This document shows positions 43,206-51,325 of a stretch of DNA of 64,000 bases, in pieces. The notes beneath the pieces were generated by a model. That model made no database searches. It worked only from the letters and a program-made list of their open reading frames with translations, and was not told where the DNA came from. Where the stretch lies: assembly GCA_045642565.1 (NCBI GenBank), contig JAZUJE010000002.1:1-64000 (forward strand), written 5' to 3'. This DNA is from UBA1764 sp045642565. GTDB lineage: Bacteria > Bacillota > Clostridia > Peptostreptococcales > Anaerovoracaceae. Position 1 is the first letter of the stretch; every line of letters begins with the position of its first letter. A program made the position numbers and the translations under genes.

Positions 43206-44201
43206 CTATTCTTCTATGTCTTCAAGTTTAAAAGGTTCAGCTTCAGGAACAACAACTTCGAAATCAGCATCTACAATTGTTCCATTTGAGATATTTGAAA
43301 CAAAGTCTTCTTCAGCCTGAGAAGATTTATGATTTAGATTGGAAAGTAAAGTATCTTGAAGTACATTCTTCAAACGATAGCAACAAGGTTTAAATGTCAA
43401 GAAAGTAATGCCACCACCTACAACGCCTCCAACTACTGGAATTGCCTTTTTGAAAAATCCAGCAAACATAGATTTAGTTAGCTTAACACCAAACCATTTT
43501 GCTATACTCTTAACTAATGGGAAAAAGACACCTTTAGTTAACGATGCATTTACAAGTTTTTTCTCAACACCTATTGAAAGAGCCTTGGCGAATCCTTTAA
43601 TTGCATTATTAGCTCCTGCAACACCATTCATTACACCAAGACAAAGAATAAGTTCATTCGTTGTTTCAGAATCAAGATTAAGGCCTTCTTCGTCACCATC
43701 AATCTCAGGAAAGCCATATAAATATAATAGCTTTTGTGCAGCTCTTAAAGTGTAACCATAATATTGAATAATGTCAGCAGGAATAGTTGCAGCCATAGCA
43801 AAACCACCAGGAGTACCTAAAGCCGCAGATATACCAGAGACTTCAATTCTCTCAAGTTTAATTACCTCATCAGCAATCTTATTAATTTCATCAGAAGGAA
43901 TACCTGCCAAAGCCGGCGTACGAACAATAGCATCATCTATAACTGATTGTTCATGGTTCTTTAGTAATTCTTTCTTTAAAAAAGAAGCTCTATTGATATG
44001 TACACCCGGAACCTTAATTGCTAATGCAATAATATCTGCAATATCTACATTGCCATCTCCATTTTGATCTAATTTATCAGATACGAAATGAACAACATTA
44101 CCAACCGTATCACTTGTTTTATTAGCTATATTTTTGACAATTTTTTCGCCTTGCTCTAAAACCTGCTTAATGTCTTCTTTATCCACTTTGACTTTATCCA
44201 T
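43206..44201 (-). CDS. EcsC-like protein with an EF-hand-type loop
   Basis: 331 residues. The middle (about 110-270) has the amphipathic helices and the GTPGGFAMAATIPADIIQYY motif of EcsC-family proteins, whose role is unclear but which recur in defence-rich loci and with membranes. A loop DQNGDGNVDIAD (about 50-61) fits a calcium-binding EF-hand/dockerin pattern. Hydrophobic Gly-rich stretch AIPVVGGVVGGGITF near the C terminus. The first 40 residues look amphipathic. Strong AGGAGG site. Function in this island is unknown. Confidence 0.7.
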   Translation of the reverse strand: MDKVKVDKEDIKQVLEQGEKIVKNIANKTSDTVGNVVHFVSDKLDQNGDGNVDIADIIALAIKVPGVHINRASFLKKELLKNHEQSVIDDAIVRTPALAGIPSDEINKIADEVIKLERIEVSGISAALGTPGGFAMAATIPADIIQYYGYTLRAAQKLLYLYGFPEIDGDEEGLNLDSETTNELILCLGVMNGVAGANNAIKGFAKALSIGVEKKLVNASLTKGVFFPLVKSIAKWFGVKLTKSMFAGFFKKAIPVVGGVVGGGITFLTFKPCCYRLKNVLQDTLLSNLNHKSSQAEEDFVSNISNGTIVDADFEVVVPEAEPFKLEDIEE

Positions 44202-44288
44202 ATCAAAATCCTCCTAGATATAATAATTATAATCTTTTTTATAATTAAATGCGGACAAAATATCCAGCATGAAATGCGCAAGCAACTC

Positions 44289-44732
44289 TTATTTTTCAAT
44301 AATTTCAAAGACCTTCGACGGGTAAAATTGTTCTTGACCGGTTTCATCAATTACTTTATATCGATTATTTTCAATAGAAAGCACCATATAAGTTTTATTG
44401 GCAGTTAAGCTGTATGTATTAGCCCCTTTAAACTTTACCGATAATTTACCCGTCTCTAAAAAATCATTTTCTAAAATAGTTCGCCAGGCAGTTCTTATCT
44501 GATCTTCGCTATATGTTTGCACAACATCATCTTGCTTATTCTTAACACATTCAGAAACATGCATAAGATTATATGATTTGCGAAGCTTATCGACAGCTAT
44601 AAAATTAATATTATAAATCCCAACATAGCTAGATTGACTAGGAAATAAGAAATATTTCTTTGTTTCAAGAACAGAGAACGGGCATATATTACTATTTTCT
44701 TTATAAATCATAATTGCTTCCATTAAATCCAT
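44289..44732 (-). CDS. Hypothetical protein with C-terminal SH3-like segment
   Basis: 147 residues; no family recognised. The last 45 residues (YMVLSIENNRYKVIDETGQE then YPSKVFEII) look like a small beta-barrel of SH3 or KOW type. The rest is mixed. Its ribosome site (AAAAGGAG) lies inside the last codons of a 26-codon frame upstream, so translation of the two may be coupled. Confidence 0.6.
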   Translation of the reverse strand: MDLMEAIMIYKENSNICPFSVLETKKYFLFPSQSSYVGIYNINFIAVDKLRKSYNLMHVSECVKNKQDDVVQTYSEDQIRTAWRTILENDFLETGKLSVKFKGANTYSLTANKTYMVLSIENNRYKVIDETGQEQFYPSKVFEIIEK

Positions 44733-44734
44733 AC

Positions 44735-44815
44735 TTAGAATCTCCTTTTTGCACCAAGAATAATCATATAAAGTATAACAAACCTTTTACGATAACTTAC
44801 ATTATGTAAAAACAT
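44735..44815 (-). CDS. Putative 26-residue leader peptide or small membrane protein
   Basis: ATG 44815 has an excellent AGGAGG site at 8 nt. The product is MFLHNVSYRKRFVILYMIIL plus GAKRRF: basic, with a short hydrophobic core. It ends 2 nt before the next gene, whose ribosome site it contains. It could be a coupling leader or a small toxic peptide. Confidence 0.4.
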   Translation of the reverse strand: MFLHNVSYRKRFVILYMIILGAKRRF

Positions 44816-44880
44816 AAAACATACCTCCTGCTTCATAATGCAAAATGAAAATTTTGCGAGCATAATGGCACAAAAACCAA

Positions 44881-44921
44881 AGCAGCCTCTGACCGATGCT
44901 TCGCATCCGACAGGAGCTGCT
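44881..44921 (-). terminator. Terminator after the LPO_1073-like gene
   Basis: AGCAGC/GCTGCT outer and CGATG/CATC inner stems, followed by TTTGGTTTTT on the minus strand. Confidence 0.65.
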
Positions 44922-44988
44922 ATATTTATCTTGCAGAGCGCTACGCGCACTGCGCCTCGTGACAATCCAAAATGGCAAGTAATTATAC

Positions 44989-46131
44989 CTAGTCTAAATC
45001 AGGCAACGTTGAATCAATACTTTTCGCGTTGGTATGCCCTATTGCTCTGCCTACTGAAGTTAATGATATTGCATAAGGAATGCTATTCCACCATTCAATT
45101 GCTGTATGTATCGGTTCAAATGAATGAAGCAATTTACTAAAATTTGATTTTGCGCGTGTTAACGCATCCTTATCTTTTGAATACATATCAAACACTTTTT
45201 CAAGACATGCAATACGCTCAACGCTAATTGGAGCTTTTCTATATTCCATATTTCCATCAACATTCACTATACTGTCCATCAAAAGCTCACTTATTCCATC
45301 TCTACTGGCTACTGGTAAACGAACATACCCATCAATTAAAATGTTATTATCAAAGACACCTGGTCCCATATTGCAGGCTCCCATCAACTTTAATGCCTGT
45401 GCATATTCATGGCTATCTTTTTTTAATCCTACACACATATAACCAGATAAATTCTCAGAAAAATAGTCCTCGAACTTTTTTAATTTTCCAATATGAGATG
45501 TCGTTATCGCTCCTAAAATAGACAAGTTATCAATCCATAACTCATCATTAGGTAAAGTCTGCAAGTTAATCTTTCCGTACAGATTTGATATAACATTCAG
45601 TCCTTCTAATATATTTCCACTCATTGGCCTAAAGTTTTCCATCATTAGAAACATTGTTAATGCGACCAAAGAATCATCATCAATTTGATCAACTATTTCA
45701 ACAGCCTTTGATATGCTTGCCTTCTTCTTTATACTAGCCTTGTTCTTTTCCCTGTGTAAAAGAAGCTCCGCTAAAATTTTGTAATCGTCTTGCCGTTCTG
45801 AACAAGCAGCTGCAAGCTGTGCTTTTCTTAAAAGAACTTGAAAAGCCGGGTCAGAAAAAGATTGGAACTCATTTTCAATTGTTTGAAGCCTTGGAATTAA
45901 TTGATCTTCCAACTGATTTATGCGCTGGGTTGCGACTTCGTGTGCCTCCTCAGTATTTTCTGCAATAGCTTGTTCAGACATTTCCGCAAATATTTCGCGT
46001 ACTCGTTGCTCAGAGATCCCTGTTTGATAAATCACAGTATCAGCTTGAATTTGCTGAGAATTATCTCCGGCTTTTTGCGATTGTTTAATTCCAGTTTTTT
46101 TGCTCTCCGCATTGGAATTGTTCTGCGCCAT
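44989..46131 (-). CDS. LPO_1073/Vpar_1526-family protein
   Basis: About 380 residues if started at ATG 46131; the open frame extends to 46188. The N terminus has KQSQKAGDNSQQIQA followed by YQTGISEQRVREIF, the signature of this uncharacterised family, which is frequent next to defence genes. The rest is helical (repeated LLLHREK and LVALTMFLMM segments). It overlaps the small membrane protein gene upstream by 47 bp in another frame, and has only a weak ribosome site, so translational coupling is likely. Confidence 0.7.
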   Translation of the reverse strand: MAQNNSNAESKKTGIKQSQKAGDNSQQIQADTVIYQTGISEQRVREIFAEMSEQAIAENTEEAHEVATQRINQLEDQLIPRLQTIENEFQSFSDPAFQVLLRKAQLAAACSERQDDYKILAELLLHREKNKASIKKKASISKAVEIVDQIDDDSLVALTMFLMMENFRPMSGNILEGLNVISNLYGKINLQTLPNDELWIDNLSILGAITTSHIGKLKKFEDYFSENLSGYMCVGLKKDSHEYAQALKLMGACNMGPGVFDNNILIDGYVRLPVASRDGISELLMDSIVNVDGNMEYRKAPISVERIACLEKVFDMYSKDKDALTRAKSNFSKLLHSFEPIHTAIEWWNSIPYAISLTSVGRAIGHTNAKSIDSTLPDLD

Positions 46132-46345
46132 TTCCTGCTTTTTGAATTTGTTTAATAGTACTTTGCACATTCTTTTCACCATTTTCATTAGTTATAGTAA
46201 TATTTTGCCTTTGGTTGGCATTATCTTTCGCCGTCTGAAATTGCTTACCAACTTTTTTAATAGCGGCTTTATAACTAATAATACTAGAAATTATACTTAT
46301 AAGAAAGGTACCTATTCCATCAAAAATCCACTCATACCAATTCAT
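46085..46345 (-). CDS. Small membrane protein sharing a motif with its neighbour
   Basis: 86 residues: one N-terminal membrane helix (IGTFLISIISSIISY), then a polar region ITITNENGEKN and the ending KQIQKAGNGAEQFQ. The ending resembles KQSQKAGDNSQQIQ at the start of the next protein although the two genes are in different frames. Ribosome site AAGGTGG. Probably acts with the LPO_1073-like protein; function unknown. Confidence 0.65.
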   Translation of the reverse strand: MNWYEWIFDGIGTFLISIISSIISYKAAIKKVGKQFQTAKDNANQRQNITITNENGEKNVQSTIKQIQKAGNGAEQFQCGEQKNWN

Positions 46346-46498
46346 TATTCACACCACCTTTATTATGTTTTTCTCATATTTTCTCAATAATATCTCACAC
46401 GCATACACAAGTTATCTAGATGTCCTGTTCCGGCGGAATTTTTTTAGCCTATAACCTTCCGCCACGGCTGAAGTTGCATATATGGAAAACAAGTCAAA

Positions 46499-47437
46499 CT
46501 AATCCGAATACTGTGATGCCTTCAATAGATTGCGATATTTATCTCTGACTCTTAAAACATCTTGCCTCAAAGATTCCGACCATACTTCATCCATCAAGCG
46601 AAGCCGCATATATTGCAGTTCAAAAAATAAGGCCACTAACATCATGCGTTGAGGAATATTCGACATTCCAAATGCCAATACTTCAAAGTTGCCGCGAATA
46701 GTCGAAGCATTTTTCTTAACATTTTTTGCCAGCCTTCGTCGTTCCTTTGCAGTGCATTTATCAGGATAACAATCAGCTAAATATGCATAATCAGCAATTG
46801 CATTATGCTCTACAAATAAAGATTTACGAAAATCCAACATACTTTGTGAGCCATTATAAATAATGTCTATTGCGTCTTGCTCATTACCAGGCAAAAACAC
46901 CTCCATCTGAAATGGATTGTCTTTTAATTCTTCCTCTGTGTCTTTGATTACATCCCATAAAGAATCATACGAAAATCCATCAAATGATGATAAATAATTT
47001 TTCAATGATTGGTTCACTTTTTCTGCAAGTTCCGCCTTTGTAGAATAGTATGCTGCAAGTCTGTCTGATGATTTTATTTTCCTCTCAATAAAGCTTGCTT
47101 CCTCATCATCCCTATTATCAACGTTTTTAATAAATGCAAGAACAGGAATACGATTTTGAACAGCGGTATCAAATTCCATTTCTGTAATTGACAATCCTGA
47201 ATACTGATCAATAGAACCATATCTTTCGCCATATAGTCCTATTACTAAATCGCTATTTAATACTTCTGCTAAACATTTTTCTGTAGGATAACAAGCCTCT
47301 GCATTAAAGAATTCCATAGCAACTATTTCACCAGTTGCGATATTTTTCTTTGGACCTATTAAATCTTGCAACATGTTTATCGCAACATTTCTATCATCTT
47401 TTAAATCAGTGAAGGTTGAACTTAAAAATATTTTCAT
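46499..47437 (-). CDS. DUF4062-domain protein
   Basis: 312 residues from ATG 47437 (site GGGAGG). The N-terminal domain (about 1-120, MKIFLSSTFTDLKDDR, LNSDLVIGLYGERYG, ITEMEFDTA) is DUF4062, a TIR/Rossmann-like module found at the head of many STAND and other immune proteins, where it may sense or signal. The C-terminal half (about 160-312) is helical and unassigned. No NTPase motif follows, unlike typical DUF4062-STAND proteins, so it may work with the ATPase pair upstream. Confidence 0.75.
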   Translation of the reverse strand: MKIFLSSTFTDLKDDRNVAINMLQDLIGPKKNIATGEIVAMEFFNAEACYPTEKCLAEVLNSDLVIGLYGERYGSIDQYSGLSITEMEFDTAVQNRIPVLAFIKNVDNRDDEEASFIERKIKSSDRLAAYYSTKAELAEKVNQSLKNYLSSFDGFSYDSLWDVIKDTEEELKDNPFQMEVFLPGNEQDAIDIIYNGSQSMLDFRKSLFVEHNAIADYAYLADCYPDKCTAKERRRLAKNVKKNASTIRGNFEVLAFGMSNIPQRMMLVALFFELQYMRLRLMDEVWSESLRQDVLRVRDKYRNLLKASQYSD

Positions 47438-47460
47438 ATTGCCTCCCAAAAACAGTTTTA

Positions 47461-47496
47461 ACGCACGTCTATCGCTCGCGAGCGTTAAACGTGCGT
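47461..47496 (-). terminator. Hairpin between the TOPRIM-like and DUF4062 genes
   Basis: ACGCACGT/ACGTGCGT with an inner CGCTCGCGAGCG palindrome; a short T run lies about 7 nt beyond it on the minus strand. Confidence 0.55.
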
Positions 47497-47500
47497 CAGA

Positions 47501-48262
47501 TTATTCTGCGCTTAACAGTAAAAAGTCATCTTTTAATTTTAGCTGAAGTTTTTCCAACGCCAATTCTTCATTATAATCCATTACCATTAACGGAAAAGTA
47601 CTTACAACCGAAATCATTCCTTTTGTGTTCTTGGAACCAATTTCGTATTCAAGTAAGGAACGGTAATCAATCTCTTTATTCCCCGTTAAATATTTAATCT
47701 TGTTATAATTATGCATTAAAATATAACATAGCTCTTTGCTAGATAATTTATTTTTCTTTATGCATGTCATATCATAAACCATCTTTTTATATGGCTTGCT
47801 AAAGCATTCTTCTACCGGAATCTCCAAAGACATGAATGTTGGGTCTGGCAAAGATTTTAAATGATACATTGCTTCAACCATTGGATAGCTTATATATAGC
47901 TTTCCTAATTCAGTTTCGTCACAAAAGATTTCAAGCATATCACGGATAGTTGCATCTGAATATTTCTGATAATTTGGATCAAAATCAAATATTAAGTAAA
48001 CGGCCGCAAACGCTGTCTTTACAGTTTCGCCTTCCTCCAAAGTTAAACCTTTCTCGTAGCACAAATATGCAACCAAATCATCATACTCTCCATTTTTATA
48101 CGCCTCATACAATTCATATATTGGACCTTCAAATGGGACTACGGCATAATCAGAATCAACTAAAGATAACAATCCAAAACTTTGTTTGCCAAGCGTACCC
48201 AAAAATCTTTGTTCTTCAACTCTTCCTTCTACAACAAGTAAGATTTTACTTATCGAACTCAC
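47501..48262 (-). CDS. TOPRIM/RloB-like protein of an ATPase pair
   Basis: 253 residues. ILLVVEGRVEEQRF (about 7-20) looks like the E-containing start of a TOPRIM or RloB-type nuclease, VYLIFDFDPNYQ (about 88-99) gives the DxD, and YPMVEAMYH (about 130-138) resembles the helix motif of AbiL/RloB proteins. I infer a nuclease kept in check by the ATPase encoded upstream, with which it overlaps by 17 bp. The GTG start sits on top of a GGAGG sequence, so the exact start is uncertain. Similarity is by motif only. Confidence 0.55.
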   Translation of the reverse strand: MSSISKILLVVEGRVEEQRFLGTLGKQSFGLLSLVDSDYAVVPFEGPIYELYEAYKNGEYDDLVAYLCYEKGLTLEEGETVKTAFAAVYLIFDFDPNYQKYSDATIRDMLEIFCDETELGKLYISYPMVEAMYHLKSLPDPTFMSLEIPVEECFSKPYKKMVYDMTCIKKNKLSSKELCYILMHNYNKIKYLTGNKEIDYRSLLEYEIGSKNTKGMISVVSTFPLMVMDYNEELALEKLQLKLKDDFLLLSAE

Positions 48263-49346
48263 CTCCGAGCATCATTTTCTCTAAATTGTGAGCCTGACGA
48301 ATAACTTTTGTAGTACTATCTGCAAAGCTACTTATTTTTCCGTCCTTTAGTAATGCATAGCAGTCTGGACGCATTAATCCATTATCAATTAAATATGTAT
48401 TATGCGACGTTAAGACAGATTGGAACTCTGGACGCTTATTTACATAACTCAAAATGTTGCTAGATAGCTCATAATGGTAAAAAGCATCAAATTCGTCTAG
48501 ATAGACAAATGAAATATTTGGAGTTCTCTTCATCCAATAGAAGAATAACCATAATGCTTTTGTTCCAGTTGATGCTACCAAACCAAATACGCCTTCAGCG
48601 TTCTTATATTTGACACCTATGACTTGCTTACCACGATCATTTACAACACACAGGTTATAATTCTGCCCAAATTCATGTAAAAATTGCTCGAACTCAGATA
48701 CAAGGCGATTATTAATAATAAAGTCATTCAAATCTTCACTATTTGCCATTACCCCCATAAATTCATTTTCACGCAAACTTCTAAACCAAAGCATATTATT
48801 TACGAATTCCATCATCAATTTTACAGGGCTATCTTCAGTCCAATACATCGTATTTGTATATGCATATTTTAATGCTGATGTCTCTGTATTTCGCTTACTA
48901 AAGTCAATAGTGGTGGCATCAGGAATATTATTTTCAAATTTATTTGTTTCGTAATTATACTTTAACAACAACTGATTATCACAAGACAATTCCTCATACA
49001 AGAGTTTCATTTGAGAGTTTTTCCTATATTCGTAATTAACTATTTTGCCCTGGAGTAAAAATTCATATTTAAAGTCAACATAATCATCTGTAGAATCTCC
49101 ATTCAAATAGTATGCGTATAGAGGATTATTCTTTCCAAAGTTTTCTGTTAGATGCTGTGTTAAGTCCATTACAGCTGCACCCAAGTTACTTTTCCCGGAA
49201 TTATTTGGTCCATAAATAAGCATCTTATTTACGAGCCCATCTTTTATTAAATCTTCGTTAAATCCGTAATCATGAATTTTGGAGAAATCTAATACAACCC
49301 AATCCTTGAAATTTTTAAAATTCTTTACTTGAAATTTTCTAATCAT
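48246..49346 (-). CDS. ABC/SMC-type AAA ATPase of a defence pair (AbiL/RloA-like)
   Basis: About 366 residues from ATG 49346 (site GGAGG; the longer frame to 49376 contains it). It opens with MIRKFQVKNFKNFKDWVVLD, typical of OLD-like ATPases. Walker A is YGPNNSGKSN (about 43-52), Walker B SFVYLDEFDAF (about 264-274) and a switch histidine in LTSHNT follows. Such ATPases pair with TOPRIM-like effectors in AbiL, PARIS and related phage-defence modules. This pair fits that logic; which named type it belongs to cannot be decided by eye. Confidence 0.75.
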   Translation of the reverse strand: MIRKFQVKNFKNFKDWVVLDFSKIHDYGFNEDLIKDGLVNKMLIYGPNNSGKSNLGAAVMDLTQHLTENFGKNNPLYAYYLNGDSTDDYVDFKYEFLLQGKIVNYEYRKNSQMKLLYEELSCDNQLLLKYNYETNKFENNIPDATTIDFSKRNTETSALKYAYTNTMYWTEDSPVKLMMEFVNNMLWFRSLRENEFMGVMANSEDLNDFIINNRLVSEFEQFLHEFGQNYNLCVVNDRGKQVIGVKYKNAEGVFGLVASTGTKALWLFFYWMKRTPNISFVYLDEFDAFYHYELSSNILSYVNKRPEFQSVLTSHNTYLIDNGLMRPDCYALLKDGKISSFADSTTKVIRQAHNLEKMMLGGEFDK

Positions 49347-49376
49347 TTTTTCTATCCTCCATAACGAATTATACAC

Positions 49377-49623
49377 TATGTGTAAAGGATTTTCAACTAT
49401 AGTGTAAGAAAATTACACCAATTTTCCAACCAGGCCAAGAACGGGGGAGGTTTTTCCAACGTTTTTCCAAAAAATCAGGGCAAAATCAGGTAAAACTACT
49501 TAAAATCACTTGTGAATAGATAAAATTAGATAATACGCACAAAGCTTGAAAAATCAAAGAGAAACAGGATTAGATAAGGTTGGATAAAACTAATTAGGAC
49601 CACTTAAAAACTCGCAGAACAAA
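49377..49623. other. Gene-free right end of the island with short direct repeats
   Basis: No frame of note. TTAGATAAAATTAGATAA and TTAGATAAGGTTGGATAA (both within 49515-49590) form an imperfect direct repeat, and AAAATCAGG occurs twice near 49480-49500. Next to an att site, repeats of this kind are often arm-type binding sites of a tyrosine integrase. The promoter of the ATPase gene should lie at the left end. Confidence 0.45.
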
Positions 49624-49668
49624 TTGGTAAGGACGGGGTCGGCAGTTCGAGTCTGCCTAACAGCACCA
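49624..49668 (+). repeat. att repeat at the right end of the island
   Basis: Exact copy of 40607-40651, the 3' part of tRNA-Thr without its 5' half; it cannot make a tRNA. Confidence 0.92.
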
Positions 49669-49672
49669 AACA

Positions 49673-49702
49673 AAAATCTCAGTTCGAAAGAACTGAGATT
49701 TT
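49673..49702 (+). terminator. Terminator after the right att repeat
   Basis: AAAATCTCAGTTC/GAACTGAGATTTT, a 13-bp perfect stem with GAAA loop. Probably the original terminator of tRNA-Thr before integration. Confidence 0.8.
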
Positions 49703-49799
49703 GATTTTTGCAAGAATCGTACAAAGCAATCCAAATATGTGGGATGTACTTCTCAGAGCCTAACAAATTATCTTGTTGACCTATAGCTATTAGTTACAA

Positions 49800-50768
49800 T
49801 TAAAAGAAATCTATCGTATATTCCAACATTGCATCATTTTGGTTTTCAGCAGATTTCATGAAATTTCCACCAGCATTACATTTTATTGATTTTAATGTCG
49901 TAACAATACTTGCGGCCTCATTAAGCGACATTCCTGAAGAAGAGCTTGCATGCATAGAGTAAACCCTCTTCTCCAACTTTGTCTTATTTACTACGACCAT
50001 TTGTATCAATGCAGCAATATCGCTTTCATCACTAAAATACAATAAGTCTGGAACTACTGGCACTGAATTCCACATAGAGTCTTTGAAGGTAGCAGTTGCC
50101 CATATTTCAATAGACTTAGATCTCCGGCGCTTTTTCTCATTTTTAACATCCGTTCCATATACCTTTCCGGAATTTGCACTTGCATTAAGCTTTTGCTTAA
50201 AAAAACTTTTTGATGCAGATTTCAATTCAATATTTACACTTTTTGCTCCCAAAGCCTGTGCTAAAACAGTAAGTTCATTAACTCTTACTTGTTTCATATA
50301 ATTATAGTATTCATCTATTTCTATATACTTTCCAGCGATTTTAGGATCTCTGATAAATACAGATTCGCTTTTTTGAGGATAAAAAGAAAAACCTAACATC
50401 GACATATATTTTGAGTATATGGTCGGAAGTTTACGATCTTTGCTTTTTTCGTAATACCCTATAGAATCTTTGCAAGTCTTATTCTCTAAACGTGCATCGT
50501 AATTTACTATTCTAATTACGCGTTCGTCTAGCAATTCCCCATTTTCCACATCTTCCTTAAAAATAGGATTGTATTTCTTGATATCTTCAAGTCTAACTCG
50601 TTCTTCAACACGTTCTTTTATCGCAAGGTGCTTCTTTTTAGCATCATCTTTTATTTGAATTGCAGAACTTTTAGCATCATTTACCGCCAATGTTGATTTT
50701 TCCGCAACTTTATTAGCAACTTCCTTAAATGAATCAAGCATTGATTTACTTTTCTCATTATCTACCAT
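49800..50768 (-). CDS. Hypothetical protein, coiled-coil N terminus
   Basis: 322 residues, no family recognised. Residues 1-60 are a charged helical/coiled-coil region (KVAEKSTLAVNDAKSSAIQI), the remainder is mixed alpha/beta with a basic KNEKKRRRSKS stretch (about 212-222). No membrane helix or catalytic motif. It lies just outside the island, alone, with site GAGAGG. Confidence 0.6.
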   Translation of the reverse strand: MVDNEKSKSMLDSFKEVANKVAEKSTLAVNDAKSSAIQIKDDAKKKHLAIKERVEERVRLEDIKKYNPIFKEDVENGELLDERVIRIVNYDARLENKTCKDSIGYYEKSKDRKLPTIYSKYMSMLGFSFYPQKSESVFIRDPKIAGKYIEIDEYYNYMKQVRVNELTVLAQALGAKSVNIELKSASKSFFKQKLNASANSGKVYGTDVKNEKKRRRSKSIEIWATATFKDSMWNSVPVVPDLLYFSDESDIAALIQMVVVNKTKLEKRVYSMHASSSSGMSLNEAASIVTTLKSIKCNAGGNFMKSAENQNDAMLEYTIDFF

Positions 50769-50895
50769 AATTTTTACCTCTCTACATCATTATAGCACTC
50801 CAAATTGTTTTTTAAAAATAGGAAATCTATCCAAATTCACACTTCGCAAATTTTTCAATTCCTTTCATGAGAGCACTTTCTCACAGGAGGTAAAA

Positions 50896-51321
50896 ATGAA
50901 AGGAAAATATGCGTGCTTAGACAGTATAAAAGTACAAAAATGTGCGGTCAAACAGGACAAAAGCGAACGGGCTGCAAGGTACAATTATACTAATATGAAA
51001 ACTACAACTATAATCGCCAAAAACGGGTTTGCATCCAGGCTAACTGAATTAAGGGAAGCTAAAGGGATATCAGCAAGAGAAATGAGCTTAAGTCTTGGCC
51101 AAGGAACCGGTTATATTAATAACATTGAAAACGGCCATAACTTGCCATCTTTGTCAATGCTCTTCGAAATATGTGAGTATTTAGAGACCACTCCAAATGA
51201 ATTCTTTGAATACACAATAAAAGAGACTAACTCCGGCAAAGAGCTAATAAACCTGATTGAACATTTGGGTCCCGAAGACAAATTGCTATTGGCGAGTTTA
51301 GTAAAGAAACTCAAGAGGTGA
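50896..51321 (+). CDS. XRE-family helix-turn-helix regulator
   Basis: 141 residues from ATG 50896, which has a near-perfect AGGAGG site. The HTH_XRE domain is at about 45-105 (LTELREAKGISAREMSLSLG and YINNIENGHNLPS). The first 33 codons are unusual for the family; an internal ATG at 50998 preceded by TACAAT at 9 nt, with GGTCAAACA-GGACAAAAG repeats before it, could be a second, leaderless start. It is 4 nt from the lipoprotein gene and probably controls it. Confidence 0.85.
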   Translation: MKGKYACLDSIKVQKCAVKQDKSERAARYNYTNMKTTTIIAKNGFASRLTELREAKGISAREMSLSLGQGTGYINNIENGHNLPSLSMLFEICEYLETTPNEFFEYTIKETNSGKELINLIEHLGPEDKLLLASLVKKLKR

Positions 51322-51325
51322 AATT

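Larger units (their letters stand above)
40652..49668. mobile_element. 9-kb genomic island in tRNA-Thr, defence genes, no integrase
   Basis: Bounded by the tRNA-Thr and a perfect 45-bp copy of its 3' part. Contents: a broken toxin-antitoxin pair, restriction enzyme and methyltransferase, EcsC-like protein, unknown proteins, LPO_1073-like and DUF4062 proteins, and an ATPase/TOPRIM-like pair. No recombinase is visible, so it must have been moved in trans or has lost its integrase. Confidence 0.85.

Noticed and set aside
44838..45140. Plus-strand frame of 100 codons near 44838
   Set aside because: It crosses the terminator of the LPO_1073-like gene and is antisense to its coding end.
49624..49668. 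Second tRNA-Thr gene
   Set aside because: Only the 3' part from the anticodon loop onward is present; the acceptor 5' strand, D arm and half of the anticodon stem are missing, so it is an att repeat.
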